Of a DNA stretch of 64,000 bases, positions 1 through 9,914 are shown one piece after another. The DNA comes from Saccopteryx bilineata (lineage: Eukaryota > Chordata > Mammalia > Chiroptera > Emballonuridae), in NCBI RefSeq assembly GCF_036850765.1, contig NC_089496.1, forward strand, positions 46,862,113-46,926,112. The letters run 5' to 3'. The position numbers and the translations under genes are program-made. The notes under the pieces were generated by a model. That model was not told the DNA's origin and made no database searches. It was given only the letters and a program-made list of their open reading frames with translations. Positions within the stretch are counted from its first letter, which is position 1; each line of letters opens with the position of its first letter.

Positions 1-10
1 AAGCTTACAC

Positions 11-338
11 CAGGGGTCCCCAAACTTTTTACACAGGGGGCCAGTTCACTGCCCCTCAGACCGTTGGAGGGCCAGACTATAAAAAAGAACTATGAACAAA
101 TCCCTATGCACACTGCACATATCTTAAAGTAAAAAAACAAAACGGGAACAAATATAACATTTAAAATAAAGAACAAGTAAATTTAAATCAACAAACTGAC
201 CAGTATTTCAATGGGAACTATGCTCCTCTCACTGACCACCAATGAAAGAGGTGCCCCTTCCGGAAGTGCAGTGGGGGCCGGATAAATGGCCTCAGGGGGC
301 CGCATGTGGCCCGCAGGGCCGTAGTTTGGGGACCCCTG
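11..338. mobile_element. Non-autonomous hAT DNA transposon with 8-bp target duplication
   Basis: The ends are inverted copies, CAGGGGTCCCCAAACT on the left and AGTTTGGGGACCCCTG on the right. They are flanked by the 8-mers GCTTACAC (3-10) and GCTTACAT (339-346), one mismatch apart. An 8-bp duplication and CAG..CTG termini are hallmarks of hAT elements. The 328-bp interior has no reading frame of note, so the element depends on a transposase from elsewhere. A shorter relative lies at 2374-2573. Confidence 0.9.
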
Positions 339-399
339 GCTTACATGATGACTTAAAAAAAAAAAAAGAGCTCAATAGACCTGAATTTGAAGTGCATCC

Positions 400-515
400 C
401 TCCACTTCCTAAGTTCTGCATCTATAAAAGGTGATCACGCTGTCTACCATGTACTGTTATGGGGATTCAATGAGATAATATATGCAGAGTATCTAAAACA
501 AAGAAACATTCAAAA
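400..515 (+). repeat. Probable MIR SINE 3' fragment
   Basis: The phrase GATTCAATGAGATAATATAT resembles the 3' part of the ancient mammalian MIR family (GGATTAAATGAGATAATGCA type). It is diverged and short. Chance similarity is possible. Confidence 0.35.
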
Positions 516-1109
516 AGAGTTTGTCCCCTTAACTCATTCCTAAAGGTCGGGGTTCTGAAGCCGTAACCGTGATAATGTTAGAAGATTGTGAAACAGCAGG
601 CAGGTATGTGGTTAGCTGCCTAAAGCACTAACTGCGGGAAAGATCTGGGAGCTATGAGCACGCTGCATCCAGGGTCCTCCCTTTTCCTTCTGTTCTCATT
701 TTTGACATTGCTGCCATTGTGTCCACTAATTTGGCAGGGTTGCATTGAATTATGACCTTCTTCTTCCCACCATCTGTTTACCCTCCCATCTAAACAATGC
801 GATGTCTATTCTCATCTTTTCCCATCAATGTGATTAGATATGTGCCTATTAACTCAGTTAACTGGGATTTTAAAATACCTTCCCATTCTTAAAATGGTGG
901 TTTACACTCTGTCCCTGTAAAAAAAAACTAGCTAAACATTCAGAAGAAATAAAGTAATAATAGGATTTAAATCTTGCTAGTAACCAGAAGGTTACTTCAT
1001 ATATCTAGCAAAATGGACTTAAAAACTACTTCGTAAATGTCCACTTAGGCCTCAGCCATTTGCTGTGTGTTACTATTAGGAAATTTATCCTATTTTATTA
1101 TCAAAAGGT

Positions 1110-1176
1110 GATATATATATTTATATATATATATATTCATATATATATATATATATATATATATGAATATATATAT
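1110..1176. repeat. (AT)n microsatellite
   Basis: About 67 bp of nearly pure AT dinucleotides with TTC and GAA interruptions that make it partly self-complementary. It abuts the 5' end of a SINE, which probably inserted in an AT-rich target. Confidence 0.95.
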
Positions 1177-1555
1177 GGCCTGACCAGGCGGTGGTGCAGT
1201 GGATAGAGCATCGGACTAGGATGTGGAAGGACTCAGGTTCGAGACCCCGGGTTTGCCAGCTTGAGCGCGGGCTCATCTGGCTTGAGCAAAAAGCTCACTA
1301 GCATGGACCCAAGGTCTCTGGCTCGAGCGGGGGGTTACTCAGTGTGCTGAAGGCCCACGGTCATGGCACATATGAGAAAGCAATCAATAAACAACTATGG
1401 TGTCGCAACGAAAAACTGATGATTGATGCTTCTCATCTCTGTTCCTGTCTGTCTGTCCCTATCTATACCTCTATCTGACTCTCTCTCTGTCCCTGTAAAA
1501 AAAATTTAAAAAAAATAAAAATAATAAATAAAACCCATAATTTAAAAAAAAAAAT
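1177..1555 (+). mobile_element. Bat tRNA-derived SINE, GCCTGACCAGGCGG form
   Basis: The tRNA-like head has an A box (GTGGATAGAGCATCGGAC) and a B box (GGTTCGAGACC) for RNA polymerase III. A body of short GCTCACTGGCT-type phrases, a CT-rich stretch and an A-rich tail follow. It is full length for this form. The flanks are AT microsatellite, so the target duplication cannot be read cleanly. Confidence 0.9.
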
Positions 1556-1689
1556 ATATATATATACACATATGTGTGTGTACATATACATTTTAAATAG
1601 CTTCATAGCAAGCTCACACTATAGGACTTTTAATTATTTTTTAAAACCTGATTAGTGCTTGCCTAAGAAGGACATTGGAAGACATTTCA

Positions 1690-1880
1690 GCCCCTGGATG
1701 GGTAGCTCAGTTGATTAGAGCATCATTCTGATATGCCAAGGTTATGGGTTTGATCCCCGGTCAGGACACATATAAGAATCAACCAATGGATACATAAATA
1801 AGTGAAACAACAAATTGATGTTTCTCTCTCTCTTTCTCTCTTCCTCTCACTCTAAAAATCAATTAAAATTTTTTTCAAAA
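1690..1880 (+). mobile_element. Older tRNA-derived SINE with 10-bp target duplication
   Basis: The head carries GGGTAGCTCAGTTGATTAGA and a B-box GGTTTGATCCCC, followed by a CT-rich region and A-rich tail. It is flanked by AGACATTTCA at 1680-1689 and 1881-1890. Its sequence differs from the three abundant forms in the window, so it is an older or separate subfamily. Confidence 0.85.
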
Positions 1881-2373
1881 AGACATTTCATGTCATTCTT
1901 TCAGGTCACTGGGGCACTGCTAAGTGCAATTTTAAAATACACTAAGATTAAAACAATAAAATACACTAAGATTTTACTTTGAGAGAAGCAAGAAAGATTC
2001 AAAAGGGTACATCATTTTAATCAGGATTTTTAAGAAATCTGATGAATTACCAACATGTACTGTGAACCCCTAACCACCGATAAGCACTCTATTCAACCCA
2101 AGGAGAAACGGAGCTAAATACATTTTTTCAGTGTCTTTATCATCTAGAATAAGAGGTGCTCATGTACAGAGGAGGGCAGTTAGCCAACTTACAACAGTGA
2201 TCGGAAGTGTTTATGGGAGCTTTCCAGGATGTGTAGCTCACCACAGGGGAGGTTTGAGTTAAATGTCTAACCATTAAGAACAGAAGAGTTAGGTATTCTC
2301 AAGCTTCTTCTCTGGGCTTCAAGTGAGACTCAGGCTAGGAAGCTCCCTGCTCCCTCCCTTTCCATCACCTAGG

Positions 2374-2573
2374 CAGGGGTCCCCAAACTTTTTACAAGGG
2401 GCCAGTTCACTATCCCTCAGACTGTTAAAGGGCCACCACATACAGTACAGTGCTCCTCTCACTGACCACCAATGAAAGAGGTGCCCTTTCTGGAAGTGCA
2501 GGGGGGGGGGCAGATAAATGGCCTCAGGGGGCCGCATGCAGCCCGTGGGTGGCCCGTAGTTTGGGGACGCCTG
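2374..2573. mobile_element. Short hAT non-autonomous element, same family as 11-338
   Basis: It starts CAGGGGTCCCCAAACT and ends AGTTTGGGGACGCCTG. The interior matches the element at 11-338 but lacks about 110 bp of its A-rich middle. The flanks share ACCTAG (2367-2372 and 2574-2579), an imperfect target duplication. A run of ten G at about 2501-2510 is a local expansion. Confidence 0.85.
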
Positions 2574-2715
2574 ACCTAGAGCACTCATTTCTATGGTCCT
2601 CCACCATCCATCCCCTCTTCCCTCCAGCTTCTGTGCAGCTTCTCCCCTAACACATCCACGACCGTGAACAGAATCACACAACCAACCTCTACTTTCTGTT
2701 AGTGACCTAGGCCAA

Positions 2716-3030
2716 CATAGTCCAATAGAAATAGAATGGAAGACAAATGCAAACCACATATGTAACTTTACATCTTCTAGTAGCCACTTCTAAATATAAG
2801 AGAAACTGGTGAAACTATTTTTAATATATTTTACTTAAACCCAATATATTCCAAAATTTTACTTTAATATATAATCAATATAAAATTGTTGAGATATTTT
2901 AAAGTCTTTTAGTACAAATTTTTGATATCTGATGCGTATATCAAACTCAGCACATCTCAATTCAGGCTAGCCACATTTCAAGTGCTCACAGCTACATGTG
3001 GCCGGTGACTAGTGGCTCTCACTCCAGTGA
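2716..3030 (+). mobile_element. Ancient hAT-Charlie-type MER element
   Basis: It opens with AGTCCAATAGAAATAGAATG and closes with the phrase CACATTTCAAGTGCTCACAG, then ATGTGGCCGGTGACTAGTGG. These are diagnostic phrases of a widespread old mammalian non-autonomous DNA transposon. A second diverged copy is at 63335-63650. I am sure of the type and less sure of the subfamily name. Confidence 0.65.
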
Positions 3031-3111
3031 AGATGGTCCCAAACTTTTATAATGACTGATTGTTGAAGGAGAAAGGGGTCATGAGTAAATTTTAAAAAAT
3101 AAATTTGGCTT

Positions 3112-3427
3112 GCCTGACCAGTGGTGGCACAGAGGATAGAGCATTGACTTGGGACACTAAGGTCCCAGATTCAAAACCCAAGGTTGCCTGCCAGCTTGAA
3201 CACAGAGTCACTGGCTTGAAGCCCAAAGGCCACTGGCTTGAAGCCCAAGGTCACTGGCTTGAGCAAGGGGTCACTGGCTAAGCTGGGGCACCATCCCCAT
3301 CAAGGCACACATGAGAAAGCAATCAATGAACAACTAAAGCGCCACAACTACGAGTTTGTACTTCTCATCTCTCTCTCCCCTCCTGTTTCTTTCTCCTCCA
3401 TCCCCCTACTAGAGAAAAAAAAAAGAA
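3112..3427 (+). mobile_element. Bat SINE, GCCTGACCAGGCGG form, diverged
   Basis: Head GCCTGACCAGTGGTGGCACA, body with repeated GTCACTGGCTTGA phrases, then CT-rich DNA and an A tail. The B box is degraded (GATTCAAAACCC), pointing to an older copy. Target duplication not clear. Confidence 0.85.
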
Positions 3428-3589
3428 TAACTTAGGCTTATCCATATTTTTTATTGTTCTCCAATAAACACAAATGGCATGTGTTTATGCTTTTTAAAAA
3501 CTTGAGATTTTAAATATCTTTGGCATATCAGGGAAATTTAAATGAGTAAATCTTCATATCCATGTTCTAATGCAAGTTGGGGTTTTTTT

Positions 3590-3920
3590 GTGGTTTTTTT
3601 TTTTTGTGGCAGAGACCGAGAGAGACAGAGAGAGAGACAGATAGGGACAGACAGACAGAAACGGAGACAGATGAGAAACATCAGTTCTTCACTGCGGTTC
3701 CTTAGTTGTTCATTGATTGATTTCTCATATGTAACTTGACCCGGGGGACTACAGCAGACCGAGTGACCCCTTGCTCGAGCCAGCGACCTTGGGCTCAAGC
3801 TGGTGAGTCTTGCTCAAACCAGATGAGCCTGCGCTCAAGCTGGTGACCTTGGGGTCTCGAACCTGGGTCCTCCACATCCCAGTCTGACGCTCTATCCACT
3901 GCGCCACCGCCCGGTCAGGC
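3590..3920 (-). mobile_element. Bat SINE, GCCTGACCAGGCGG form, reverse orientation
   Basis: Read on the minus strand it begins GCCTGACCGGGCGGTGGCGC and ends in an A tail (T-run 3595-3605 on the plus strand). Both promoter boxes are well kept, so it is a fairly young copy. Confidence 0.9.
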
Positions 3921-4731
3921 ACAAGTTATTCTTTTAATGACACACATGGTATCAGCATCTGTCCTCACTTCAACATATCCAGCCACCTTTTAACTCCTGT
4001 GCCATCACAAATTACTCTCCCTGCTGCCTGCAACCTGCCCACTTCTTCTGCAGATCACTCAGCTGGAGGAACAGAACGCACAGGGGAAATAGTTTCCACG
4101 TCCTCCCCACCTCTGCACAATTTCTAGTTTTGCTTTGGTAGATCTGAAGTCACTGGTATAAAGTTCAGAGAATTCAAATTCAAATTATTAAAAAAAAAAG
4201 GCCTCTGTTTTCAGTGCTGCTTCAAAGTATTTTAAATTAGGCTTGTTATTTACTTGTACTGTACTTAAAATTAGATTTAAACATTCAAAAGCAATTATAA
4301 TGTCCCACTTTGATTTATTTTTAAAAAAAATTGTCCTATCGGTTCTCCGCAAGCAGCAGCAATTAATTTTTCATCAGAAAATGCACTTCTCACTTCAAAG
4401 ATTATGACTAAAATGATGTTTTCAGGGTTTAAATCTAGAAGTAGTTTAGTCACTGCAAAATGTGAACATGAGGCTTAAGAAGTTAAACAGAATAAACTTG
4501 AATTAGGAAACCTACAGATTTTTAAATTCATGGTACAGTCTGGCTTCCGGATGCTCTGCTCCACAGCCTCACAAATGACAGCTTTGCCCTTTTCCCCAGG
4601 CTTTGAAAGATGGCAGGCTGGACCCTGCGCTAGAGGAGTTACAGGACTGGATTTCAGTCCTCACTGCCAGTTGCCAACCAGCTATATGACCTTGGGTGTG
4701 GTCCACGCCCCACACACTAATGCAGGCGCAT

Positions 4732-4750
4732 GCACACACACACACACACA
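4732..4750. repeat. (CA)n microsatellite
   Basis: About 19 bp of CA dinucleotides. Short and pure. Confidence 0.8.
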
Positions 4751-4956
4751 TTCATTTCAGCCTCCCAGGCTGTAAAACTGGGTTGACAACACAGTGCTCC
4801 CTCATGCTGCCTTCGGCATGACCATTCCTGACCTTTGCGTTAATCTTCCTCCATCCCATTATCCCCCAAACAAACGCATCCTCACGCACCTCCTCTTCCT
4901 AAACAAGAAGATGGCTGGCGGTACCTACGGCAGTGAGACGGAAAAGAAAAGCTGTT

Positions 4957-4958
<2 letters not shown>

Positions 4959-5007
<49 letters not shown>
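4959..5007. repeat. (AG)n microsatellite
   Basis: About 49 bp of uninterrupted AG dinucleotides, which makes it a good candidate for length polymorphism. It is not part of a recognisable SINE. Confidence 0.95.
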
Positions 5008-5011
<4 letters not shown>

Positions 5012-6720
5012 CTAAAATGAGTCACCTTTCCAGAATTTACCATTCCTCTGGTGCCTGGGTGCTTGGTCATGGTGATAAATCAGTTCCTGCAATGGAACTT
5101 GCTCTGAGAACCTGGTGATTGTTATATGTACTGTTCTTGAATGATGCTGACACTAGACACCCCTCTCTCTTAAGAGCCACTTGTAGGTACAAAACAACAC
5201 TGAAGTTATGCATCAGCAACCACATAAATCGACTTTGAAGTGGAACCTGGAGAAAATCAGATCAGAATCACAGAGAGTTTTAATTAGGTCTTTGCACCAG
5301 CTTTTGATAAGTTCGAGAAAATAAATTACAGCTCCTCAAACTTCCCACTTAACCTCCCCAAGACCCTAGAAGCACCCTAAAATCCAGGCTGCTGCAAAAA
5401 TTACTCCCTACCCCTTAGGCTGAACTGACTGCAGAGATACCCAGAGAGCCTCCCTTCCCACGGATTCCCTCACCAAGGCCCAAGTCAGGGGCTCTGTGCT
5501 GCTTCCCTCTGGCCTGATTCTTCATGCTGCCATTTTGAATTAACAGAGCTATCCTCTGCAACTGATACACTGTCTAGGCAGCCTTGGCACACAACAGACA
5601 CACACCCTGCGGGGGAAACTTGCCACCGCCTAATTCAAGTCGCTCGCAAACCAGAATTAAACAGCAAATCCAGAAAGCTCGCATGCTTTAACGGAACCCT
5701 GACTCGGTTTTAAGTCACTGCAGATGACAGCTTCCTTTGAAGCACTTGGGTTTAGCGGACATGTTTAACTCTTAAATCCCAGTTCTCATCAATTTTCTAA
5801 AGTTCAGGCGTTCCTCCTGCTTTGCAGACTACACTTACCTCAGATACCACGAGTGCTGTTGCTAAATAGCGCCCCGACAGACAAGGAAATCGAGGACGCA
5901 AAGAAAAACTGAAATGCATAATCATCTCAGAAATGTCTTGAGTGTCTTTTACCAATAACTGCCCTACACTACTTCCCCCCCAAGAACGCCCCCCGGGTGT
6001 GGCTTGCGGGTAAGTTGTGTCACGTCCTGCGGCGCGCGTGGAAGAGAGCAACAGCCCGCGCGTTTGCCCTTAGGAGGGGGCAGTCCCCGGGACACGATTC
6101 GAGATCGCGCACCGGATGGACACGGGGACAGAGCCGAGACACCGGCAGCGCCTCCTCCCCGCCCCCCCCCCACAACCATGTTCGCGCGACCCTCCCCCCC
6201 GCGCGGCAGGTGCGTTACCTTCTGGGAAGGTGCCCACTCCGCGGCGAGCCCCGAACCCCTCCTGGAGGGGGTGGGGGGCGCGCAGGCACACACCCAACTG
6301 GGCAGCAACTTCGATATCAAGAATAGGAAACACAGAAAAACAGTCTGCGGGTTTATGAGAGTTAAAGGGAGGTGGGGCAAGGATGGGGTTGGGGTGTGGA
6401 GAGCGGGGGCAGATTCCCACCAGGCTGCGGGGCTCGCGCCCGGGGTAGGGAGTCCCTCTCTTACGCCCCTGGAGCCCCCAAACCCAAGTCCCCCACCCCC
6501 ACCCCCGGTCCGAGGCCACCAACCCTCTGCCGACCCAGAGACCATTTTCCGCCCCAGCCAGCACCCGCCGGGATCGGCCCGGGCAGCGCAGCCCGCGGGT
6601 TCGGATGGACAGCAGGAGGCGACCAGGCACAGAAGACGGCGATGGCGGACGCGAGGGAAACCTGCGGGGAGAAGCGGGTGCAGACGCCGCGCGCTCCCAG
6701 TCGTGCCCGCCGAGGCTCAC

Positions 6721-6916
6721 CTGCCGGGCGGCGGGCTCGGGGCTGGCTCTGCGGTGCTGATGCTGCGGCCGCCGGGGGTGCGGGTGCTGCCGGGGCCGCA
6801 GCTACTGCGGCGACATCCGGGGCTGCAGCTGCAGTGGCGGAGGCGGCCGTCGGGCGCTTCCCCCTCCCCAGACTCCGGCGCCCGGGCCCGCCGCCCCCGC
6901 TCACAGTCGGCCCGGC
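6721..6916 (-). other. SCRN1: Candidate non-coding first exon of SCRN1
   Basis: On the minus strand the sequence CGCCCGGCAG|GTGAGCCTCG places a consensus 5' splice site with the last exon base at 6721. Upstream DNA is rich in GCAGCWGC-type triplets, typical of 5' leaders. The 5' limit is unknown; I set it near the CACGTG site. Alternative first exons are possible. Confidence 0.4.
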
Positions 6917-6924
6917 TCACGTGA
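6917..6924. promoter_or_regulatory. Palindromic TCACGTGA E-box in CpG island
   Basis: An exact 8-bp palindrome containing CACGTG, the site bound by USF, MYC/MAX and the TFEB/MITF family (GTCACGTGAC type). Its place just upstream of the candidate SCRN1 first exon makes a functional site plausible but unproven. Confidence 0.45.
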
Positions 6925-7334
6925 CCGCGGGGTCCACCCCGCCTCCCCCGCCCGGGCCGGGAGCTGCGCTGCACCAGCGCGTCTGGGCCACCGGGGCCGC
7001 AGCGCCGCGCTCGGCGCGGGCGGGGAGAACCCTGGCGGCCGGAGGAGCGGCCGGCAGGCAGGACCTCACAGCGGAAGGCGGCTCTTTGCTCGATTTTTAT
7101 TTCTTGGTCACGGCCAGGATGGCAGCTATCTCTACAGGGAAAACCTGGGCTTTAAGGAGCCAGGGCTCCCTCCTCTGGGCGCCTCTCCAGGACGCCGCCG
7201 TTTGGTCGCTACGTGCGGGCCTTGGTGCCCAAGCAAGATTTCCCCGCGGAGAAGCGTGCACTATGCTCACACGTCCAAGCCCATTTAAAGATGCTATCCT
7301 GTGCCACGTCGATATTCCAGACCCGGTGCCGGGT

Positions 7335-7430
7335 ACTTGAGCAGGAGGCTAAAGAGGTTGAGTAACTCTTTCAAGGTCACACAGCAAGTAGGAAACCAAG
7401 AGATCACACCTAGGTTAATAACACAGATAA
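7335..7430 (+). repeat. MIR SINE fragment
   Basis: AGAGGTTGAGTAACTCTTTC followed by AAGGTCACACAGCAAGTAGG is the conserved central and 3' part of MIR. Only this part survives. Confidence 0.7.
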
Positions 7431-7639
7431 GTGTCAAAGCGGGTGCGTGTGTGAATGCTGCTGTCAAGCTCGTTGGTAGGAACATGACCATCTATCTGTT
7501 AACAAAACAAAGACTATCTTTTATGAATTAGTAAAACAGAGTATCCTGTAAAGAGGAAGTTCACAGGAAATCAAATGCAATTCCACTCAGGCACAGGAAA
7601 AGATATGCAAGCTCCCTGACCTACAAATCAAATATACAA

Positions 7640-8140
7640 GGTAGCTTTTTCCACCTGTCAGATTAGCGAAAATCAAAAGGTTTCATAACCTCCATGGAGG
7701 ACAGTTAGGCAATTTCTCCTCAAATAACAAATATACATAGTCTTGGGAGGATTCCACTTCTGGAATTTATCCTACAGATACGACACAGGTGGGAAATGAT
7801 GTGAGTTAAAGTTACCCATTGCTATGTTGTTTGACCTAGCAAAGATTGGAAACAAATGTTCATCAGTCAAGGATTATTCAAATAACTTACAGCACAATAC
7901 AATGGAATGCTAACCAGCTATTTTTTAAAAATGACCTCTATGTACCGATAACAGATTTCCAACCTATTTTAAGTAGTGCAAAATATTGCATGTATTATCA
8001 TTTGTGAAAAGAAAATACATGTGTGTACTCTTATTTGCAAAGGCATAGAATATCTTTGGACGGATACAGTAGAAACTGTAATAGTAGGTGCCACCAGGGA
8101 GAACAGGGTGACCAGATAGAAGGTAGGAAAGGAGACTTTT
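7640..8140 (+). mobile_element. Old LINE-1 3' end (L1M type)
   Basis: Phrases such as GGAATTTATCCTACAGATAC, ATTGGAAACAAATGTTCATC and ACAATACAATGGAATGCTAA belong to the 3' region of ancient mammalian LINE-1 families. There is no open frame. A SINE follows immediately. Confidence 0.7.
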
Positions 8141-8149
8141 CTGCATGTC

Positions 8150-8495
8150 CTTTGTTTTTTTCTTTTTAATTGATTTGAAAGAGAGAGAAAGAGAGATAGG
8201 AAAGGAGAGAAAGGGAGGAGAGAAATGAGAAGTATCAACTTGTAGTTGCTTCACTTGAGTCATTCATTGATGGCTTCTCTTACATGTCTTGACAAAGGGA
8301 GCTGAAGCCAAGCCAGTGACCCCTGGCTCAAGTCAACAACCTTGGACTTCAAGCCAGCAACCTTTGGGCTCAAGGCAGTGACTCTGGGATCATGTCAATC
8401 CTGCGCCCAAGCTGGCAACCCCGTGCTCAAGCTGGTGACCAGGGACTCAGTGTTCCGGGTCGATGCTCCGTCCACTGTGCCACCACAAGTCAGGT
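8150..8495 (-). mobile_element. Diverged bat SINE, reverse orientation
   Basis: The minus strand reads from an ACCTGACTTGTGGTGGCACA-like head through GCTTGAGC/CAGTGACC-type body phrases to an A-rich tail near 8150. Many substitutions show it is older than most copies in the window. Confidence 0.75.
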
Positions 8496-8692
8496 TGTTT
8501 TCTGAATGTTATGCTTATGCTTCTGGTTTGCCACATGAGCTCCTGGATAGTAAGAGAGGGCTGAGGGAATCAGCGCATACTATTGAACAGAGCGGTGGCA
8601 CACACACTCCTGGAGCACAAAAGAACCTTCTTGTGCATTTAGTCCAACCAAAGAAACTGTAGCGCAATGAGTTTAAATAAACAATAAAAATA

Positions 8693-8826
8693 TTCCTAGA
8701 AGGCTTGTTCCTGAGCCTGGCCCAAAACTACTGAATTCAGAGTTTCTGAGGCTGGGGCCAGGGAACCTGCATTTTGTCATGTTGTCTAGTTGATTCTCTT
8801 GCACATTGAGGTCTGAGAGCCACTGG
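8693..8826 (+). mobile_element. MER5A-like hAT-Charlie element
   Basis: AGAAGGCTTGTTCCTGAGCC, CAGAGTTTCTGAGGCTGGGG and the terminal GAGAGCCACTG follow the order of MER5A, an old non-autonomous DNA transposon shared by placental mammals. The 5' terminus is missing. Confidence 0.6.
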
Positions 8827-8925
8827 TATAAATGCTGAGTTTAAGGGCACTCAGTAAGTCACCACTTCTAGAAAAGCAAGTCCAACTCGAGGCTTCAGGA
8901 GCCATGGGCTAAGTTAGGTGCAGAT

Positions 8926-9914
8926 ATGACCAAGTCCAAGAACCACACCACGCACAGCTATTCCTGAAAATGGCAGAAAAACAGCATCTAGAAACCCCGA
9001 TCACAAAGATACGAATCACTTAAGGGAGCAGACCCCAGTTACTTGAGGAACATGCACTTTGCCAAGAAGTACAACAAGAAGGGCCTGAAAAAGATGCAGA
9101 CCAACAACGCCAAGGCCCCAAGAGCATGTGCCGAGGCCATCAAGCCCAAGTAGGTTAAGCTCAAGATCTCAAAGGGCGGCAGCCGCAGGCTCAACTGACT
9201 TGCCTACATCGCTCACCTCAAGCTTGGAAAATGTGCTCGTGGCCCTGGCCGGTTGGCTCAGCGGTAGAGTGTCGGCCTGGCGTGCGGGGGGACCCGGGTT
9301 CGATTCCCAGCCAGGGCACATAGGAGAAGCGCCCATTTGCTTCTCCACCCCCCACCCCCTCCTTCCTCTCTGTCTCTCTCTTCCCCTCCCGCAGCCAAGG
9401 CTCCATTGGAGCAAAGATGGCCCAGGCGCTGGGGATGGCTCCTTGGCCTCTGCCCCAGGCGCTACAGTGGCTATGGTCGCAGCAGAGCTGCGCCCGGAGA
9501 GGCAGAGCATCGCCCCCTGGTGGGCAGAGCACCGTGCCGGGTGGATCCCGGTTGGGCGCATGCGGGAGTCTGTCTGACTGTCTCTCCCCGTTTCCAGCTT
9601 CAGAAAAATACAAAAAAAAAAAAAAAAAACCGTGCTCGTGCCCGCATCGCCAAGGGTTTCAGACTCCGAGACCAAAGGCCAAGGCCAGGCAGGGCTCAAA
9701 CCAAACCCCAAGCTGCAGCTGCAGCTCCAACTCAGCCTCAGCGTCCCAGAGGTGGCCAGACCCCCACAAAGGCTCCACAGCAGAGGTCTCTGTCTGCCAG
9801 TGTGACGGTGGAAGGACTGCTGTGACCCTGGGCTGCTGTCTGCATGGAGCTGGTATTCACCTGTGCGATTGGTTCAAATAAACCTGAGGCAGGATCTGGA
9901 AGAAAAAAAAAAAA
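8926..9914 (+). pseudogene. RPL29P: RPL29 processed pseudogene split by a SINE
   Basis: An intronless copy of ribosomal protein L29. Starting at ATG 8926 the frame reads MTKSKNHTTHSYS and then hits a stop, where the gene has a basic N-terminus of the same pattern. Further pieces follow: [20 protein letters not shown] near 9048, the KPK region near 9145, and ARARIAKGF near 9634. AATAAA at 9877-9882 and an A tail to 9914 show origin from a processed mRNA. There are several in-frame stops and substitutions. A 389-bp SINE interrupts it at 9241-9629. It cannot make L29. Confidence 0.9.
9241..9629 (+). mobile_element. Full-length bat SINE (GGCCCTGGCCGG form) inside RPL29 pseudogene
   Basis: A box TGGCTCAGCGGTAGAG and B box GGTTCGATTCCC are intact, and the element ends in a pure A tail. 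The pseudogene sequence GTGCTCGT is duplicated on both sides (9233-9240 and 9632-9639). The insertion therefore postdates the pseudogene. Confidence 0.95.

Larger units (their letters stand above)
1..6718 (-). other. SCRN1: Presumed first intron of SCRN1 (left part of window)
   Basis: No coding exon is readable here on either strand. The stretch contains repeats (listed separately) and single-copy-looking DNA. It is called intron because the CpG island to its right has a minus-strand splice donor-like sequence at 6715-6720, and because in mammals SCRN1 is the neighbour of FKBP14 with the same orientation. The SCRN1 start-codon exon would lie beyond the left edge. This is inference from synteny. 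Confidence 0.5.
5990..7080 (-). promoter_or_regulatory. SCRN1: CpG island, presumed SCRN1 promoter
   Basis: G+C rises abruptly and CpG is dense from about 5990 to 7080, while the flanks are AT-rich and CpG-poor. Long reading frames occur on both strands in several frames at once, as expected of GC-rich DNA without stops and not of a real gene. The island lies about 13 kb beyond the 3' end of FKBP14, the place where the SCRN1 5' end sits in human. The gene name is inference from synteny. Confidence 0.7.

Noticed and set aside
4961..5007. CRISPR-like or satellite array
   Set aside because: It is a simple AG dinucleotide repeat. No spaced repeats of CRISPR type occur anywhere in the window.
5964..7340. 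Long reading frames up to 322 codons on both strands in the CpG island
   Set aside because: They overlap in several frames on both strands, are Pro/Ala/Gly/Arg-rich without any domain, and result from stop codons being rare in GC-rich DNA.
9241..9310. tRNA gene
   Set aside because: The A and B boxes belong to SINE heads, repeated some 30 times with bodies and A tails. No copy has a complete tRNA fold with an acceptor stem.
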